Source: Chryseobacterium glaciei
Lineage (GTDB): Bacteria; Bacteroidota; Bacteroidia; Flavobacteriales; Weeksellaceae
Length of the DNA: 64,000 nt
Direction: 5' to 3'
NCBI RefSeq assembly: GCF_001648155.1
Contig: NZ_CP015199.1
Location: 186,001-250,000, forward strand
Shown piece by piece: positions 43,402 to 52,776 of this stretch (the stretch's first letter is position 1; every line of letters starts with the position of its first letter). The notes under the pieces were generated by a model. It ran no database searches. It saw only the letters and a list, made by a program, of their open reading frames with translations, and was not told the DNA's origin. The position numbers and the translations under genes are program-made.

Positions 43402-43409
43402 CAAAAATA
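43402..43409 (-). promoter_or_regulatory. -7 box in the U-tract of the upstream terminator
   Basis: TATTTTTG on the minus strand matches TAnnTTTG, overlaps the T-run of the terminator at 43411-43436 and lies 5 nt before the ATG of the BNR-repeat gene. Confidence 0.4.
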
Positions 43410-43410
43410 A

Positions 43411-43436
43411 AAAATCCACAGAATTCTGTGGATTTT
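43411..43436 (-). terminator. Terminator after the amino-acid permease
   Basis: A 26-bp perfect palindrome (13-bp arms; AAAATCCACAGAA and its complement) is followed on the minus strand by a T-rich run. Confidence 0.85.
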
Positions 43437-43454
43437 AAGTTGAATATTTTTTAA

Positions 43455-44996
43455 TTAATCTAGATCTGGTTTTTCTAAAGGCTCCTGTTCAGCCTTAAAA
43501 GTTTCGCCGTAACCTCCGTTTTGAAGTTTTGAGTTTCTCTTACTGTATAGAAAATAAATAATGAAACCGATAATTAACCAAGCAAAAGAATATAATTTAG
43601 CTTCTCTACTTAAATTGAAAATCAAATAAACATTAATTAAAATACCTAAACAAGCGATCAAAGGTAAAGCCGGAACTTTGAAGTTTCTTTGTAAGTTCGG
43701 CTCTTTTACTCTTAATACCCAAACTGCTACACAAACCATCGTGAACGCGAATAGAGTTCCGAAACTTGTCATGTGAGCAAGGTCATTAATTGGTGTTAAA
43801 GAAGCAACAACAGAAATTACACCTCCCAAAATGATAAGGTTTTTTGTAGGAACTCCCGTTTTAGGGTTTACTTTTGAGAAAGTAGCAGGGATAAGACCAT
43901 CTTTAGACATTCCCAAGAAAATTCTTGACTGTCCCATGATCATTACCATTAATACTGAGATCAAACCAACTGTTGCTGCAATCGTAATGATGTAACCAGC
44001 CCAAGCATAACCGGCAATATCAAATGCGTAAGCTACAGGAGCTTTGATAGCATCAGGATATTTACCAAGTGGATTGAAATCTGTATAATGCATCATTCCC
44101 GTTAAAACAAGAGATACTAATATGTATAAAAGTGTACAGATTATTAATGAAGTAATAATAGCAAAAGGAACGTCCTTTTTAGGATTAATCGCCTCTCCTG
44201 CTTGTGTAGAAACTGCGTCAAATCCTACGTAAGCAAAGAAAATAGCAGATGCTCCTGCGACAACTCCGCCTATACCGTATGCAGAATGCGAGACTCCGCC
44301 TTCCGTAATAGTTGTAGCTTCAGGGATAAAAGGAAGCCAGTTTTTAAAAGGATCAGCTGAACCGAAAATAATAAATGCTCCTGCAATAATTACGAAAATA
44401 ATAGCCGAAACCTTAAGGATAACGATAAAGTTATTTGCTTTTGCCGCTCCTTTTGTTCCTCTAACTAAAATTGAGATTACAAATAAAACGATAAAAAATG
44501 CCGGTAAATTCATTGAAAAACCAGAGTTTCCTGCCGCCCAATACGTTTGCGGATCAGTTGTAAGCCAAGCCGGCAAATGTAACCCAAACATCTTGAGAAG
44601 TTTTGCGAAATATCCCGACCAGGATACTGCGACGGTCATTGATCCCATTGCATATTCAAGAATCAATCCCCAACCGATGATCCAGGCGAAGATCTCTCCT
44701 ACTGTTCCATAAGCGTAAGCGTAAGCCGAGCCTTCTACGGGAAGTATTGATGCAAATTCTGCATAACACAAAGCTGCAAATACACAGGCAATTCCTGCGA
44801 TCACAAATGACAAAGCCAATGCAGGCCCTGCATTATAGTATGCTCCTGTTCCCGTCAGTACAAAAATTCCTCCTCCGATAATTGCTCCGATTCCAATAGC
44901 AGTAAGGCTCCATTTTCCAAGAACGCGTTTCAGCTCACTCTTTTTGATATCAGCTTCATAGGCGCTCATCGGTTTTTTAACCCAAATTTTAGACAT
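43455..44996 (-). CDS. APC-superfamily amino-acid permease
   Basis: The 513-residue protein has 12-14 membrane helices and starts RVLGKWSLTAIGIGAIIGGGIFVLTG, the substrate-loop motif of cationic amino-acid transporter-like APC permeases. FFAYVGFDAVSTQAGEAINPKKDVP is the second diagnostic segment. It moves amino acids across the inner membrane. The exact substrate is not evident. It is divergent from pnuC and ends at a strong terminator. Confidence 0.9.
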   Translation of the reverse strand: MSKIWVKKPMSAYEADIKKSELKRVLGKWSLTAIGIGAIIGGGIFVLTGTGAYYNAGPALALSFVIAGIACVFAALCYAEFASILPVEGSAYAYAYGTVGEIFAWIIGWGLILEYAMGSMTVAVSWSGYFAKLLKMFGLHLPAWLTTDPQTYWAAGNSGFSMNLPAFFIVLFVISILVRGTKGAAKANNFIVILKVSAIIFVIIAGAFIIFGSADPFKNWLPFIPEATTITEGGVSHSAYGIGGVVAGASAIFFAYVGFDAVSTQAGEAINPKKDVPFAIITSLIICTLLYILVSLVLTGMMHYTDFNPLGKYPDAIKAPVAYAFDIAGYAWAGYIITIAATVGLISVLMVMIMGQSRIFLGMSKDGLIPATFSKVNPKTGVPTKNLIILGGVISVVASLTPINDLAHMTSFGTLFAFTMVCVAVWVLRVKEPNLQRNFKVPALPLIACLGILINVYLIFNLSREAKLYSFAWLIIGFIIYFLYSKRNSKLQNGGYGETFKAEQEPLEKPDLD

Positions 44997-45148
44997 ATTT
45001 TATTATTTATTAAAGATTTACGAAAATATAAAAAATTTAGAAATAGTAACGTTTATTGACAAACTTTCGTCATTTATTTTAAATTTAAAAACTTAAAAAT
45101 CTGATTCACATATAATTTAAGGCATTTTCAGGTGTCTGATTTTTTGTT

Positions 45149-45156
45149 TATTTTTG
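45149..45156 (+). promoter_or_regulatory. -7 box directly before pnuC
   Basis: TATTTTTG matches TAnnTTTG and lies 5 nt before the ATG at 45162, so the transcript would have almost no leader. No -33 match was found. Confidence 0.4.
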
Positions 45157-45161
45157 ACCTC

Positions 45162-45839
45162 ATGAATTTATACGATCTTTTCGTAAAACCGTATGAGAGC
45201 TATACTGATTTACAAATTCTGTTAGAAGCCAGCGGAACGGTCTTCGGAATTTTAAGCGTTTATTTTTCCATCAAGAAAAATATTTGGGTATATCCTACCG
45301 GTATAGTTTCTACATTAATTTATGTTTACATTCTTTTCAACTTCGGATTATTGGGAGATTGTATGATTAATGTTTATTATACCGCAATGAGTGTTTACGG
45401 TTGGATCTTGTGGGCTAAGAATTCTAAAGATCATATTCATGTTGATGTAACGTGGGCCACCAAAAAAGAATGGGTTTTTGCGACCTTCCTTTTTATAATA
45501 AGTCTACTTTTAGTTACCGTCATATATTATTATAAACCTTACATCGATAATCAGTTTTCAATGGAGGGTACCAACCTAGGTTTATATCATCTTGATTGGG
45601 CAAATTGGCTGGATGTTATCACCACTTCAATATTTTTAGTAGGGATGTGGTTTATGGCCAAACAGCGCATTGAGAACTGGATTTTCTGGATTATCGGAGA
45701 TTTTATTTGCATGCCGATGATGATTTTTAAGGGTCTTGGTATCACTTCGGTTCAATATTTGGTATTTACTATAATGGCGATCCTAGGATACGTCAGTTGG
45801 AAAAAAAGTTTTAAAGAAAAAAGTACAATAAAGTCATGA
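45162..45839 (+). CDS. pnuC: PnuC-like nicotinamide riboside transporter
   Basis: The protein (225 residues from the ATG at 45162; a GTG at 45132 is in frame but would include the -7 box) has about seven membrane helices. It has the PnuC pattern KKNIWVYPTGIVSTLIYVYILF and YYTAMSVYGWILW with a late NWIFWIIGD segment. PnuC proteins carry nicotinamide riboside by facilitated diffusion for NAD salvage. No NadR-type kinase is adjacent. The stop overlaps the start of the next gene (ATGA). Confidence 0.88.
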   Translation: MNLYDLFVKPYESYTDLQILLEASGTVFGILSVYFSIKKNIWVYPTGIVSTLIYVYILFNFGLLGDCMINVYYTAMSVYGWILWAKNSKDHIHVDVTWATKKEWVFATFLFIISLLLVTVIYYYKPYIDNQFSMEGTNLGLYHLDWANWLDVITTSIFLVGMWFMAKQRIENWIFWIIGDFICMPMMIFKGLGITSVQYLVFTIMAILGYVSWKKSFKEKSTIKS

Positions 45840-46495
45840 AAAATTTATTAAAAATAACATTCAGTATTTTCGTTATAACGAGCTTAACATCTTGTCTTGC
45901 TTATTCAGACGGATACGCAAACAACGGATACGGAGACCCCTATTATAATAACGGAAATTACTACGCTCCTCAAGGCTATTACGGCGGAGGCGGATATTAT
46001 GGTAACGATGGATATTATTACAGAAATGATATCAATTATTACTATGACAACGGTGCCCCTTATTATTATGGAAGCAACCGAAGAAAAGTGTATGTAGAAA
46101 GAAGAAATACAACTACAACTTCACAGAGACCGAATAACGGATTCCGAAACAACTCAAATAGTAACAACAACGGAGGCGGATTTAAGAATAACGGAAATAA
46201 CAACGGAGGTTTCCGAAACTCCAATTCCGGAAGCAATCAAAATAGCGGAGGTTTTAGAAATTCTACTCCACCAGCGAATAATGGTAATAATGGAGGATTT
46301 AGAAATAGTACGCCATCAAATAACAATAGTGGAGGTTTCAGAAATCAACAACCAACTACTCCGGCACCACAAAATAATAACAGTGGCGGATTTAGAAATG
46401 ATAACAGCTCGTCAAACAGCAATAGTGGAGGATTTAGAAACAGTACTCCACAAACTACAACTCCAACCAGATCAACCGGAGGCGGATTTAGATAA
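45836..46495 (+). CDS. Lipoprotein with nine GGFRN-type repeats
   Basis: The 219-residue protein has a lipoprotein signal (TSLTSC). A Tyr/Gly/Asn-rich segment follows (about 25-80, full of YY and GGYY words), then a short basic stretch and a low-complexity region. In that last region GFR or GFK, usually as GGFRN, occurs nine times at intervals of about 10-16 residues, with Asn, Ser, Thr and Pro between. The protein ends on GGGFR. It overlaps pnuC by 4 bp. Such tails can bind polysaccharide, RNA-like polymers or each other, but no function is established. Confidence 0.8.
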   Translation: MKNLLKITFSIFVITSLTSCLAYSDGYANNGYGDPYYNNGNYYAPQGYYGGGGYYGNDGYYYRNDINYYYDNGAPYYYGSNRRKVYVERRNTTTTSQRPNNGFRNNSNSNNNGGGFKNNGNNNGGFRNSNSGSNQNSGGFRNSTPPANNGNNGGFRNSTPSNNNSGGFRNQQPTTPAPQNNNSGGFRNDNSSSNSNSGGFRNSTPQTTTPTRSTGGGFR

Positions 46496-46513
46496 AACGA
46501 TTATAAATAAGAA

Positions 46514-46541
46514 AACGGACAGCTAACACTGTTCGTTTTTT
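46514..46541 (+). terminator. Terminator after the GGFRN lipoprotein
   Basis: AACGGACAG (46514-46522) pairs with CTGTTCGTT (46529-46537, one G-U pair) and leads into a T-run. Confidence 0.85.
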
Positions 46542-46589
46542 GTTTTAAATATACTAATTTTGCACGTTTATATTTTAGACAAGAAAAGT

Positions 46590-47357
46590 ATGGAATTTTA
46601 TAAATATCAAGGTACGGGAAATGATTTTGTAATGATCGACAATCGTGATCTACAGTTTCCTAAAGACAAAAATACAATCGAAAAATTGTGCAACAGACGT
46701 TTCGGAATCGGGGCTGATGGTCTTATTTTATTGGAAAATGAAGACAATTATGATTTTAAAATGATGTATTATAATTCTGATGGCGGAGAAAGCACAATGT
46801 GTGGAAACGGCGGAAGATGTCTTGTAGCCTTTGCTTTTTTCCTTGATATTTTTGAAGATAAATGCAAATTTATCGCCATTGATGGTGATCATGAAGCTGA
46901 AATCCATAACGGAATCATTAAACTAAAAATGATCGATGTAGAAACCGTTTCCAATGACGGAGAAGACGCTGTAATGAATACCGGCTCACCTCATTATGTA
47001 AAATATGTGGAAGACTTGGTAAATTACAACGTTTTCGCACAGGGAAATGGCATCAGAAACTCTGAAAATTATAAAGAAAAAGGCATCAACGTAAATTTTG
47101 TTGAAAAAATCACCGATGATGAGATCTTTGTAAGAACCTATGAACGAGGCGTTGAGGATGAAACTTTCAGTTGCGGAACAGGAGTTACAGCTTCTGCTTT
47201 AACTTTTCTGCAAAAACATAATCTAATCTCTGTAAAAGTTAAAACTTTAGGCGGAAACCTTAAAGTTTATGCTGAAAAAAATGGAGACTCTTTCCAGAAT
47301 ATTTGGTTAGAGGGTCCTGCAAAACAGGTTTTTAGAGGAAAAGTAGATCTTATTTAA
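46590..47357 (+). CDS. dapF: Diaminopimelate epimerase
   Basis: The protein (255 residues from the ATG at 46590) has the two catalytic cysteines in MCGNGGRC (C71) and FSCGTGVTASA (C195), and starts YKYQGTGNDFVMID as expected. It converts LL- to meso-diaminopimelate for lysine and peptidoglycan. The open frame reaches 46560 through a TTG that overlaps a probable -7 box (TAATTTTG, 46555-46562), so the ATG is preferred. mltG follows after 31 bp, linking two peptidoglycan functions. Confidence 0.95.
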   Translation: MEFYKYQGTGNDFVMIDNRDLQFPKDKNTIEKLCNRRFGIGADGLILLENEDNYDFKMMYYNSDGGESTMCGNGGRCLVAFAFFLDIFEDKCKFIAIDGDHEAEIHNGIIKLKMIDVETVSNDGEDAVMNTGSPHYVKYVEDLVNYNVFAQGNGIRNSENYKEKGINVNFVEKITDDEIFVRTYERGVEDETFSCGTGVTASALTFLQKHNLISVKVKTLGGNLKVYAEKNGDSFQNIWLEGPAKQVFRGKVDLI

Positions 47358-47388
47358 AAACAACAAAAACTTTTAATCAATTTTAATA

Positions 47389-48414
47389 ATGAAAAAAGCT
47401 ATTCTCATTATCATTCTGCTAATTATTGTGATTGCAGGATTTTTTGGTTTTAGATTTTATACTAAATATTACGGAAACAACGTAGAAAAAGATGGGTATC
47501 TTTTGATCCCTCATAATGCGAGTTTTAAACAGGTATTAGATTCTATTGCTCCCTATATTAAAAACAAGGAATCTTTCGAAGGTGTGGCAAAAGATAAGGA
47601 TCTTGATAAATATTTAAAAGCTGGTCGTTACCACATCCAAAGCGGAACAGGAAACACCAACTTGGTGAATATGATCAAAGCCGGAAATCAGACAGATAAT
47701 ACATTTAGAATTGGTGATTTTGGAGATATTTATCAAATGGTTGGTAAAGTGACCAAGAAAACAGAGCTGGATTCTTTACAATTTGTGAATGATTTTAATA
47801 AAATCGCCACAGAAAAAGGATATAATAATGCAGAAGATCTGAAAAAATATTTTTTCATTGATACGTATAATTTTTTCTGGACGGTAACTCCAAAAGAGTT
47901 CTTTAACAAGTTTGATAGTCAGTACAATGAATTTTGGAACAGCGAAAGAAAATCTAAAGAACAGCAATCCGGCTTAACAAGAGATCAGATTTATGCTTTG
48001 GCTTCTATAGTTTATAAAGAATCCGGGGGTAAAAAGGATGAAATGAAAACGATCGCTGGATTGTATTTAAACCGTTACAGAAAAGGAATGAAACTTCAAT
48101 CTGATCCAACGGTAATTTATGCCATCAATAAGCAGACAAATTTTAAAGATCCGATAAAAAGAGTTTTATATAAACATTTAACGACTCCATCTCCTTATAA
48201 TACGTATGCTAATAAAGGAATTCCGCCGGGACCAATTTGTGTTGTAGATAAAAGCTCTGTTGATGCCGTTTTGAATGCAGAAAACAACAACTTTATCTTT
48301 ATGTGCGCAGATCCTAAAAGATTTGGATTTCACAAATTTACAGTGAGTGCGGAAGAGCATGCAGTTAATGCAAAAGCGTATCAGGATTGGCTGAATTCAA
48401 AAAATATAAAATAA
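47389..48414 (+). CDS. mltG: Endolytic murein transglycosylase MltG
   Basis: The 341-residue protein has one N-terminal membrane helix, a LysM-like region and the YceG catalytic core ALASIVYKESGGKKDEMKTIAGLYLNR, followed by LQSDPTVIYAI and SPYNTYANKGIPPGPI. The catalytic glutamate is in YKESG. MltG cuts nascent glycan strands and so sets their length. It follows dapF in the same unit. Confidence 0.93.
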   Translation: MKKAILIIILLIIVIAGFFGFRFYTKYYGNNVEKDGYLLIPHNASFKQVLDSIAPYIKNKESFEGVAKDKDLDKYLKAGRYHIQSGTGNTNLVNMIKAGNQTDNTFRIGDFGDIYQMVGKVTKKTELDSLQFVNDFNKIATEKGYNNAEDLKKYFFIDTYNFFWTVTPKEFFNKFDSQYNEFWNSERKSKEQQSGLTRDQIYALASIVYKESGGKKDEMKTIAGLYLNRYRKGMKLQSDPTVIYAINKQTNFKDPIKRVLYKHLTTPSPYNTYANKGIPPGPICVVDKSSVDAVLNAENNNFIFMCADPKRFGFHKFTVSAEEHAVNAKAYQDWLNSKNIK

Positions 48415-48581
48415 GAAATAAATTTAACTTTATTTTAACAATCTAATAATTAACATTTAGGTTTAAAAAACGACATATACTTTATAAATAATAAACTAAC
48501 CTTAATATATTGAAATGTATTCAATTAACAATTTCATAATATTAAGAAAGATTTTTCACGATTTTACACAAACAATACCTT

Positions 48582-51134
48582 ATGAATCAGACGGAAATTA
48601 TCAATATTTTCACAAAAAGAACTTTAGGGCTTACTTTTGTACTATCGGCGGCAGCGTTCGCCTTTGGACAGGAAAAAGCAGGTATTTCAGGAACGGTAGT
48701 TAATAAAAGTAACCAACCTGTTCCTTATGCTTCAGTGACTTTCAGTAATAAAGCAAATAAATTATTAAGTGATGCTACGCTTACCGATGAAAAAGGACAG
48801 TATAAACTAGACCTTACGCCGGGAAATTACGACATTACGATTGAGGCAATCGATTACAAGAAAAGCCTTATTAATAAGCAGATTTCAGCAGCCGGAAACA
48901 TCGGAGCTTTATCTATTGAACCTGAAAAAAGCGCTACTAATGTTAAAACTCAAGATATTGAAGGAATTGTACTAACGGCTCCTACAACCAAAGCTTACAA
49001 AGTAGAATTAGATAAAAGAACTTATGATCCGTCTCAGGATATTGTAAGTAAGGGAGGAAATTTGCAGGATGTTCTTTCTAATGTACCTTCGGTTTCTGTA
49101 GATACTGACGGAACCGTTTCTATGAGAGGTAGTTCTAATGTAAGATTTTTGATTAACGGAAAACCTTCTGCTCTTCTTGGTATTGATGACGGTGCGAATG
49201 CTTTACAAAGTATACCGGCTGATCAGATCGAGAAAATTGAAGTGATTACCAATCCATCTTCAAAATTTGAAGCTTCCGGTACTGCAGGTATTTTGAATAT
49301 TATTTTAAAGAAAAGCAAGAAAACCGGTTTCAATGGTAGTGTTATAGGTACTTTAGGATATCTTCCTCAAACAAACCTTAACGCCAATCTTAATTGGAGA
49401 AAAGGAAACTTTACATGGTTTCTAAATGGTGGTGGTGGTTACAGAGAATCTAAAAATACCAGTAGAAATAATGATTATTTCAACAATGCTGTATTAAATG
49501 ATGATTTGGTACAAAGAAATACCAACTCTGAAACCAAAAGTAAAAATAACAACTATAATGCTTCTGCCGGAATAGTATATGATATAACGGAAAAAACATC
49601 GGTAAATGCATCTGGTACTGTAAGAACATTTGACAGTGAAAACTTCGGTAATATTGATTACAGTTACACTCCTTTTAAAGATCCTTTTTATACATCAAAC
49701 AGAACTACGTTCGGTACAAACAACAATCTTGCTTTTCAGGGTGATTTTGGGTTAGATCATAAATTTGATGACAAAGGTCAAAATTTATCATTATCATTAA
49801 GTTTACAGAGAAGCCGTTCATACAATGATACTAATATTGATGATACTATTGATAATTTGAAAGATATCATCAATCAAAATACCATCAACAAATCTGTTAT
49901 TGGTAAGGTTGATTATGAGTTGCCTATTGGTGAAATTTCAAAATTAGAAGCAGGATACAGAATTGATATCAATACAAATGATTACAGCAATGATGTCCGT
50001 GAAAGTACCACAACAAAGCCTTTAGATTTCCTTAAGCCCTATACTTATGATGCGACATATAAAGAAACTTTCAACGCTTTTTATTTACAATTCAAAAGTA
50101 AAATCGGAAAATTAGCTTATCAGTTGGGTGTAAGAGATGAATTGTCGAATGTAGACATTAATTATCTAAGCCTTGATCCCAAGAAAAATGCAGTTGTAAC
50201 CACTAAAAATTATAATAATTTATTTCCTAGTGTTTATTTAAGCTATGAATTTGCGAAAGACAATCAACTTCTATTAAACTATACGAGAAGAATAGACCGC
50301 CCAAGATCATTCTTTATGATTCCTAACCCGAATTATAGCGACAATCAAAATATCTTCGACGGAAATATAGATCTAAATCCTTCTTACGTTGACTCTTTTG
50401 AATTTGGATATAGTATCTCTAAAAAGAAATTTACACTAAATCCTACATTATACTACAGACATCAGACTGATGACACAAAAATGTTGGTATATAATATTTT
50501 AGCTACAAACGACGATGGAACTGTTATTGATCCAAAACGTATAGAGTCTCACACAAAACCAATTAACTTGGGTACAGATGATCGTTACGGTTTAGATTTA
50601 AACTTCAACTGGGATGCAACAAGTTGGTTGAAATTCTTAGGAAACGTAGATGTATTTGGATACAACACGAAAGGAAATACTCTATATGATACTTTTGACG
50701 AAAAGGGAAATCCTATTCAGGCTGTTGCTAATTTTAATGGTAAAGGTTTCTCAACAAGAGCAAGACTTTCTACAACGGTTAAAGTAGATAAAACATTCAG
50801 TTTCCAAATACAGGGATCCTACAGAGGAGGTCAGAAAACAGCTTTTCAGGATAGAAAAGATATGTATGGTATAAACTTTGGTGCTTCAAAAACAATTTGG
50901 AAAGGAGATGGAACTTTAGCATTTAATGTTCAGGATATTTTCAATACGAGAGCCATGAGATCTACAACTTATACAGCAAATAGTGTAAGAGATTCTTACA
51001 TGCAGTGGCAACCAAGACAGTTCTCAGTTTCTTTAACTTATAGATTTAAGCAAGGGGAAAAAGTAGAACAACCTAAAAAGAAAAAGGATGTTAACGCCAA
51101 CGCTACAGGCGGAGACGAACAAGGTCCAATGTAA
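48582..51134 (+). CDS. TonB-dependent outer-membrane receptor
   Basis: The 850-residue protein has an N-terminal signal region ending near AFAFGQ and a carboxypeptidase-like regulatory domain (about 32-115, GISGTVVNKSNQPVPYASVTF). A plug domain (about 140-235, with LQDVLSNVPSVSV and IEKIEVITNPSSKFEASGTAG) follows, then a large barrel. It resembles the outer membrane beta-barrel family common in Bacteroidetes. The substrate is unknown; no SusD partner is present, so a glycan-utilisation locus is unlikely. A basic, lysine-rich tail follows the barrel. Confidence 0.92.
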   Translation: MNQTEIINIFTKRTLGLTFVLSAAAFAFGQEKAGISGTVVNKSNQPVPYASVTFSNKANKLLSDATLTDEKGQYKLDLTPGNYDITIEAIDYKKSLINKQISAAGNIGALSIEPEKSATNVKTQDIEGIVLTAPTTKAYKVELDKRTYDPSQDIVSKGGNLQDVLSNVPSVSVDTDGTVSMRGSSNVRFLINGKPSALLGIDDGANALQSIPADQIEKIEVITNPSSKFEASGTAGILNIILKKSKKTGFNGSVIGTLGYLPQTNLNANLNWRKGNFTWFLNGGGGYRESKNTSRNNDYFNNAVLNDDLVQRNTNSETKSKNNNYNASAGIVYDITEKTSVNASGTVRTFDSENFGNIDYSYTPFKDPFYTSNRTTFGTNNNLAFQGDFGLDHKFDDKGQNLSLSLSLQRSRSYNDTNIDDTIDNLKDIINQNTINKSVIGKVDYELPIGEISKLEAGYRIDINTNDYSNDVRESTTTKPLDFLKPYTYDATYKETFNAFYLQFKSKIGKLAYQLGVRDELSNVDINYLSLDPKKNAVVTTKNYNNLFPSVYLSYEFAKDNQLLLNYTRRIDRPRSFFMIPNPNYSDNQNIFDGNIDLNPSYVDSFEFGYSISKKKFTLNPTLYYRHQTDDTKMLVYNILATNDDGTVIDPKRIESHTKPINLGTDDRYGLDLNFNWDATSWLKFLGNVDVFGYNTKGNTLYDTFDEKGNPIQAVANFNGKGFSTRARLSTTVKVDKTFSFQIQGSYRGGQKTAFQDRKDMYGINFGASKTIWKGDGTLAFNVQDIFNTRAMRSTTYTANSVRDSYMQWQPRQFSVSLTYRFKQGEKVEQPKKKKDVNANATGGDEQGPM

Positions 51135-51152
51135 GAGACAAGATATAATCAC

Positions 51153-51190
51153 AAAAAATCCCGAAATAAATTTTATTTCGGGATTTTTTT
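51153..51190. terminator. Bidirectional terminator after the TonB receptor
   Basis: A 15-bp perfect stem (51156-51170 with 51172-51186) is flanked by A and T runs. It can serve the receptor and the convergent cytidylyltransferase-like gene, whose stop codon begins in it. Confidence 0.9.
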
Positions 51191-51626
51191 ATTTTGTAGC
51201 TTTTGCCATTTCGGCTTCAAAGATTCTTTTCCTTAAGTCGCTCGAGGAAAACCTGTGATCTCTTTTGTTGTAAAAAATTTCGATGCCTTTTTCTTCACAG
51301 TATTTTTTTCCTGTGAAATCTTTGTCCATATAATCATCACCGATGATTCTTACATCAATTACAAAAGATTTTAGAATATCTTCCAAATCCTGTTCTGTGT
51401 AATAAGGGATGATTTCGTCAACCGCATTTACAGCTTTCAACTGAATATAACGTTCAACAATGGTTTGTGTCGGCTTATTTTTAGTCGGACGATCGTGAGA
51501 CGGGTCAATTTGAAGACCAACAATTAGATAATCGCAAACCGTTTTTGCTTCTTCCAGCATTTTAATGTGACCTGCGTGTAGTAAATCAAACGAGGAAAAT
51601 GTAATGCCTATTCTTTCTGTTTTCAT
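51189..51626 (-). CDS. Cytidylyltransferase-like protein (TagD-type)
   Basis: The 145-residue nucleotidyltransferase has the HxGH motif as HAGH (residues 17-20) and a C-terminal FSSSDLRKRI in place of the usual ISTT-type signature. It resembles glycerol-3-phosphate cytidylyltransferases and related nucleotidyltransferases. These enzymes activate small phosphorylated polyols for surface polymers. The substrate here is not known. It lies next to galE and the DegT aminotransferase on the same strand. Confidence 0.85.
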   Translation of the reverse strand: MKTERIGITFSSFDLLHAGHIKMLEEAKTVCDYLIVGLQIDPSHDRPTKNKPTQTIVERYIQLKAVNAVDEIIPYYTEQDLEDILKSFVIDVRIIGDDYMDKDFTGKKYCEEKGIEIFYNKRDHRFSSSDLRKRIFEAEMAKATK

Positions 51627-51739
51627 AGTGTGTATTTAAAATTTCACTGAAATAAAGGATTTTCTAAGGGATTAAACCTAAATTCAGGAAGGTATTTTTA
51701 ATTATAATTGTTGTTATTAAATTTTAAACTAAATCAAGC

Positions 51740-52762
51740 TTAATTATTTCTTGATTCTAAATATTTTTGCCACTCCCAAGTGGTTCTTAAAGCTTCTTCC
51801 AAACTGGTTTCAGACTTCCAATTGAGTTCCTTCTCGGCTTTGTTTGGATTAGCGTAAGCGATCGTAATATCACCTTCTCTCCTATCACAAATTTTGTAAG
51901 GTACCTCAACATTATTTGCAGTTTCAAAAGCTTTTACAACCTCCAAAACAGATGATCCTTTTCCTGTTCCTAAGTTATAAATGTCAATGGTAGCTTTATC
52001 AGACTCTTTGCTCATTAAACTTTTTAAAGCGGCAACGTGAGCTTTAGCCAAATCTACTACATAAATATAATCACGAACTGCTGTTCCGTCAACCGTTGGG
52101 TAATCATCGCCCCAAACACTTAGTTTTTCACGAATTCCGGCTGCCGTTTGCATAACATAAGGTACCAAATTATTCGGAATACCAATTGGTAATTCTCCTA
52201 ATTTTGCAGATGGATGTGCTCCAATCGGATTAAAATACCTCAACAAAGAGATTTTTCGATTGTAAGCTTTAGCAAAATCGATCAAAATTTCCTCGCCCAT
52301 TTGCTTTGTTTTGCCATAAACACTTTCAGGCATTTTCAATGGAGTATTTTCGTCAATTGGCATTTCATCCGCTTGTCCGTAAACTGTACAAGACGAACTG
52401 AAAATAAAATTAGAAAGTTCTCTTGTTTTAAATTCCTGAAGGATATTAATTAAAGAAAACAAATTATTCTCATAATAATCCACAGGTCTTTCCTGGCTTT
52501 CTCCAACTGCTTTATATGCTGCAAAATTGATACAACCCTCAATAGAATATGCATCAAAAACTTGGGTTAAAAGCTCCTTTCTTTTTAAATCAAAAGGATA
52601 AAAATCCGGTTTTTTACCCGTAATTTCCTCAATATTTTTTAAAATAAATTTTTCAGAATTGGATAAATCATCTACAATAACAACTTCAAAATTGTTATTC
52701 AAAAGTTCTACAACTGTATGAGAACCAATATATCCAAGACCTCCCGTTACGAGTATTGCCAT
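51740..52762 (-). CDS. galE: UDP-glucose 4-epimerase
   Basis: The 340-residue short-chain dehydrogenase has TGGLGYIGSH at the start, the S...YxxxK centre with FSSSCTVYG and ESVYGKTK, and RYFNPIGAHPS, all typical of GalE. It interconverts UDP-glucose and UDP-galactose (or the N-acetyl forms) for surface polysaccharides. Confidence 0.95.
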   Translation of the reverse strand: MAILVTGGLGYIGSHTVVELLNNNFEVVIVDDLSNSEKFILKNIEEITGKKPDFYPFDLKRKELLTQVFDAYSIEGCINFAAYKAVGESQERPVDYYENNLFSLINILQEFKTRELSNFIFSSSCTVYGQADEMPIDENTPLKMPESVYGKTKQMGEEILIDFAKAYNRKISLLRYFNPIGAHPSAKLGELPIGIPNNLVPYVMQTAAGIREKLSVWGDDYPTVDGTAVRDYIYVVDLAKAHVAALKSLMSKESDKATIDIYNLGTGKGSSVLEVVKAFETANNVEVPYKICDRREGDITIAYANPNKAEKELNWKSETSLEEALRTTWEWQKYLESRNN

Positions 52763-52776
52763 TTTTAAATTATTTT

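Noticed and set aside
46110..46495. CRISPR-like repeat array
   Set aside because: The repeats are coding (GGFRN words), of uneven spacing, and have no constant DNA unit.
48515..48703. 62-codon frame upstream of and overlapping the TonB receptor
   Set aside because: It overlaps the true start and signal peptide of the receptor in another frame.
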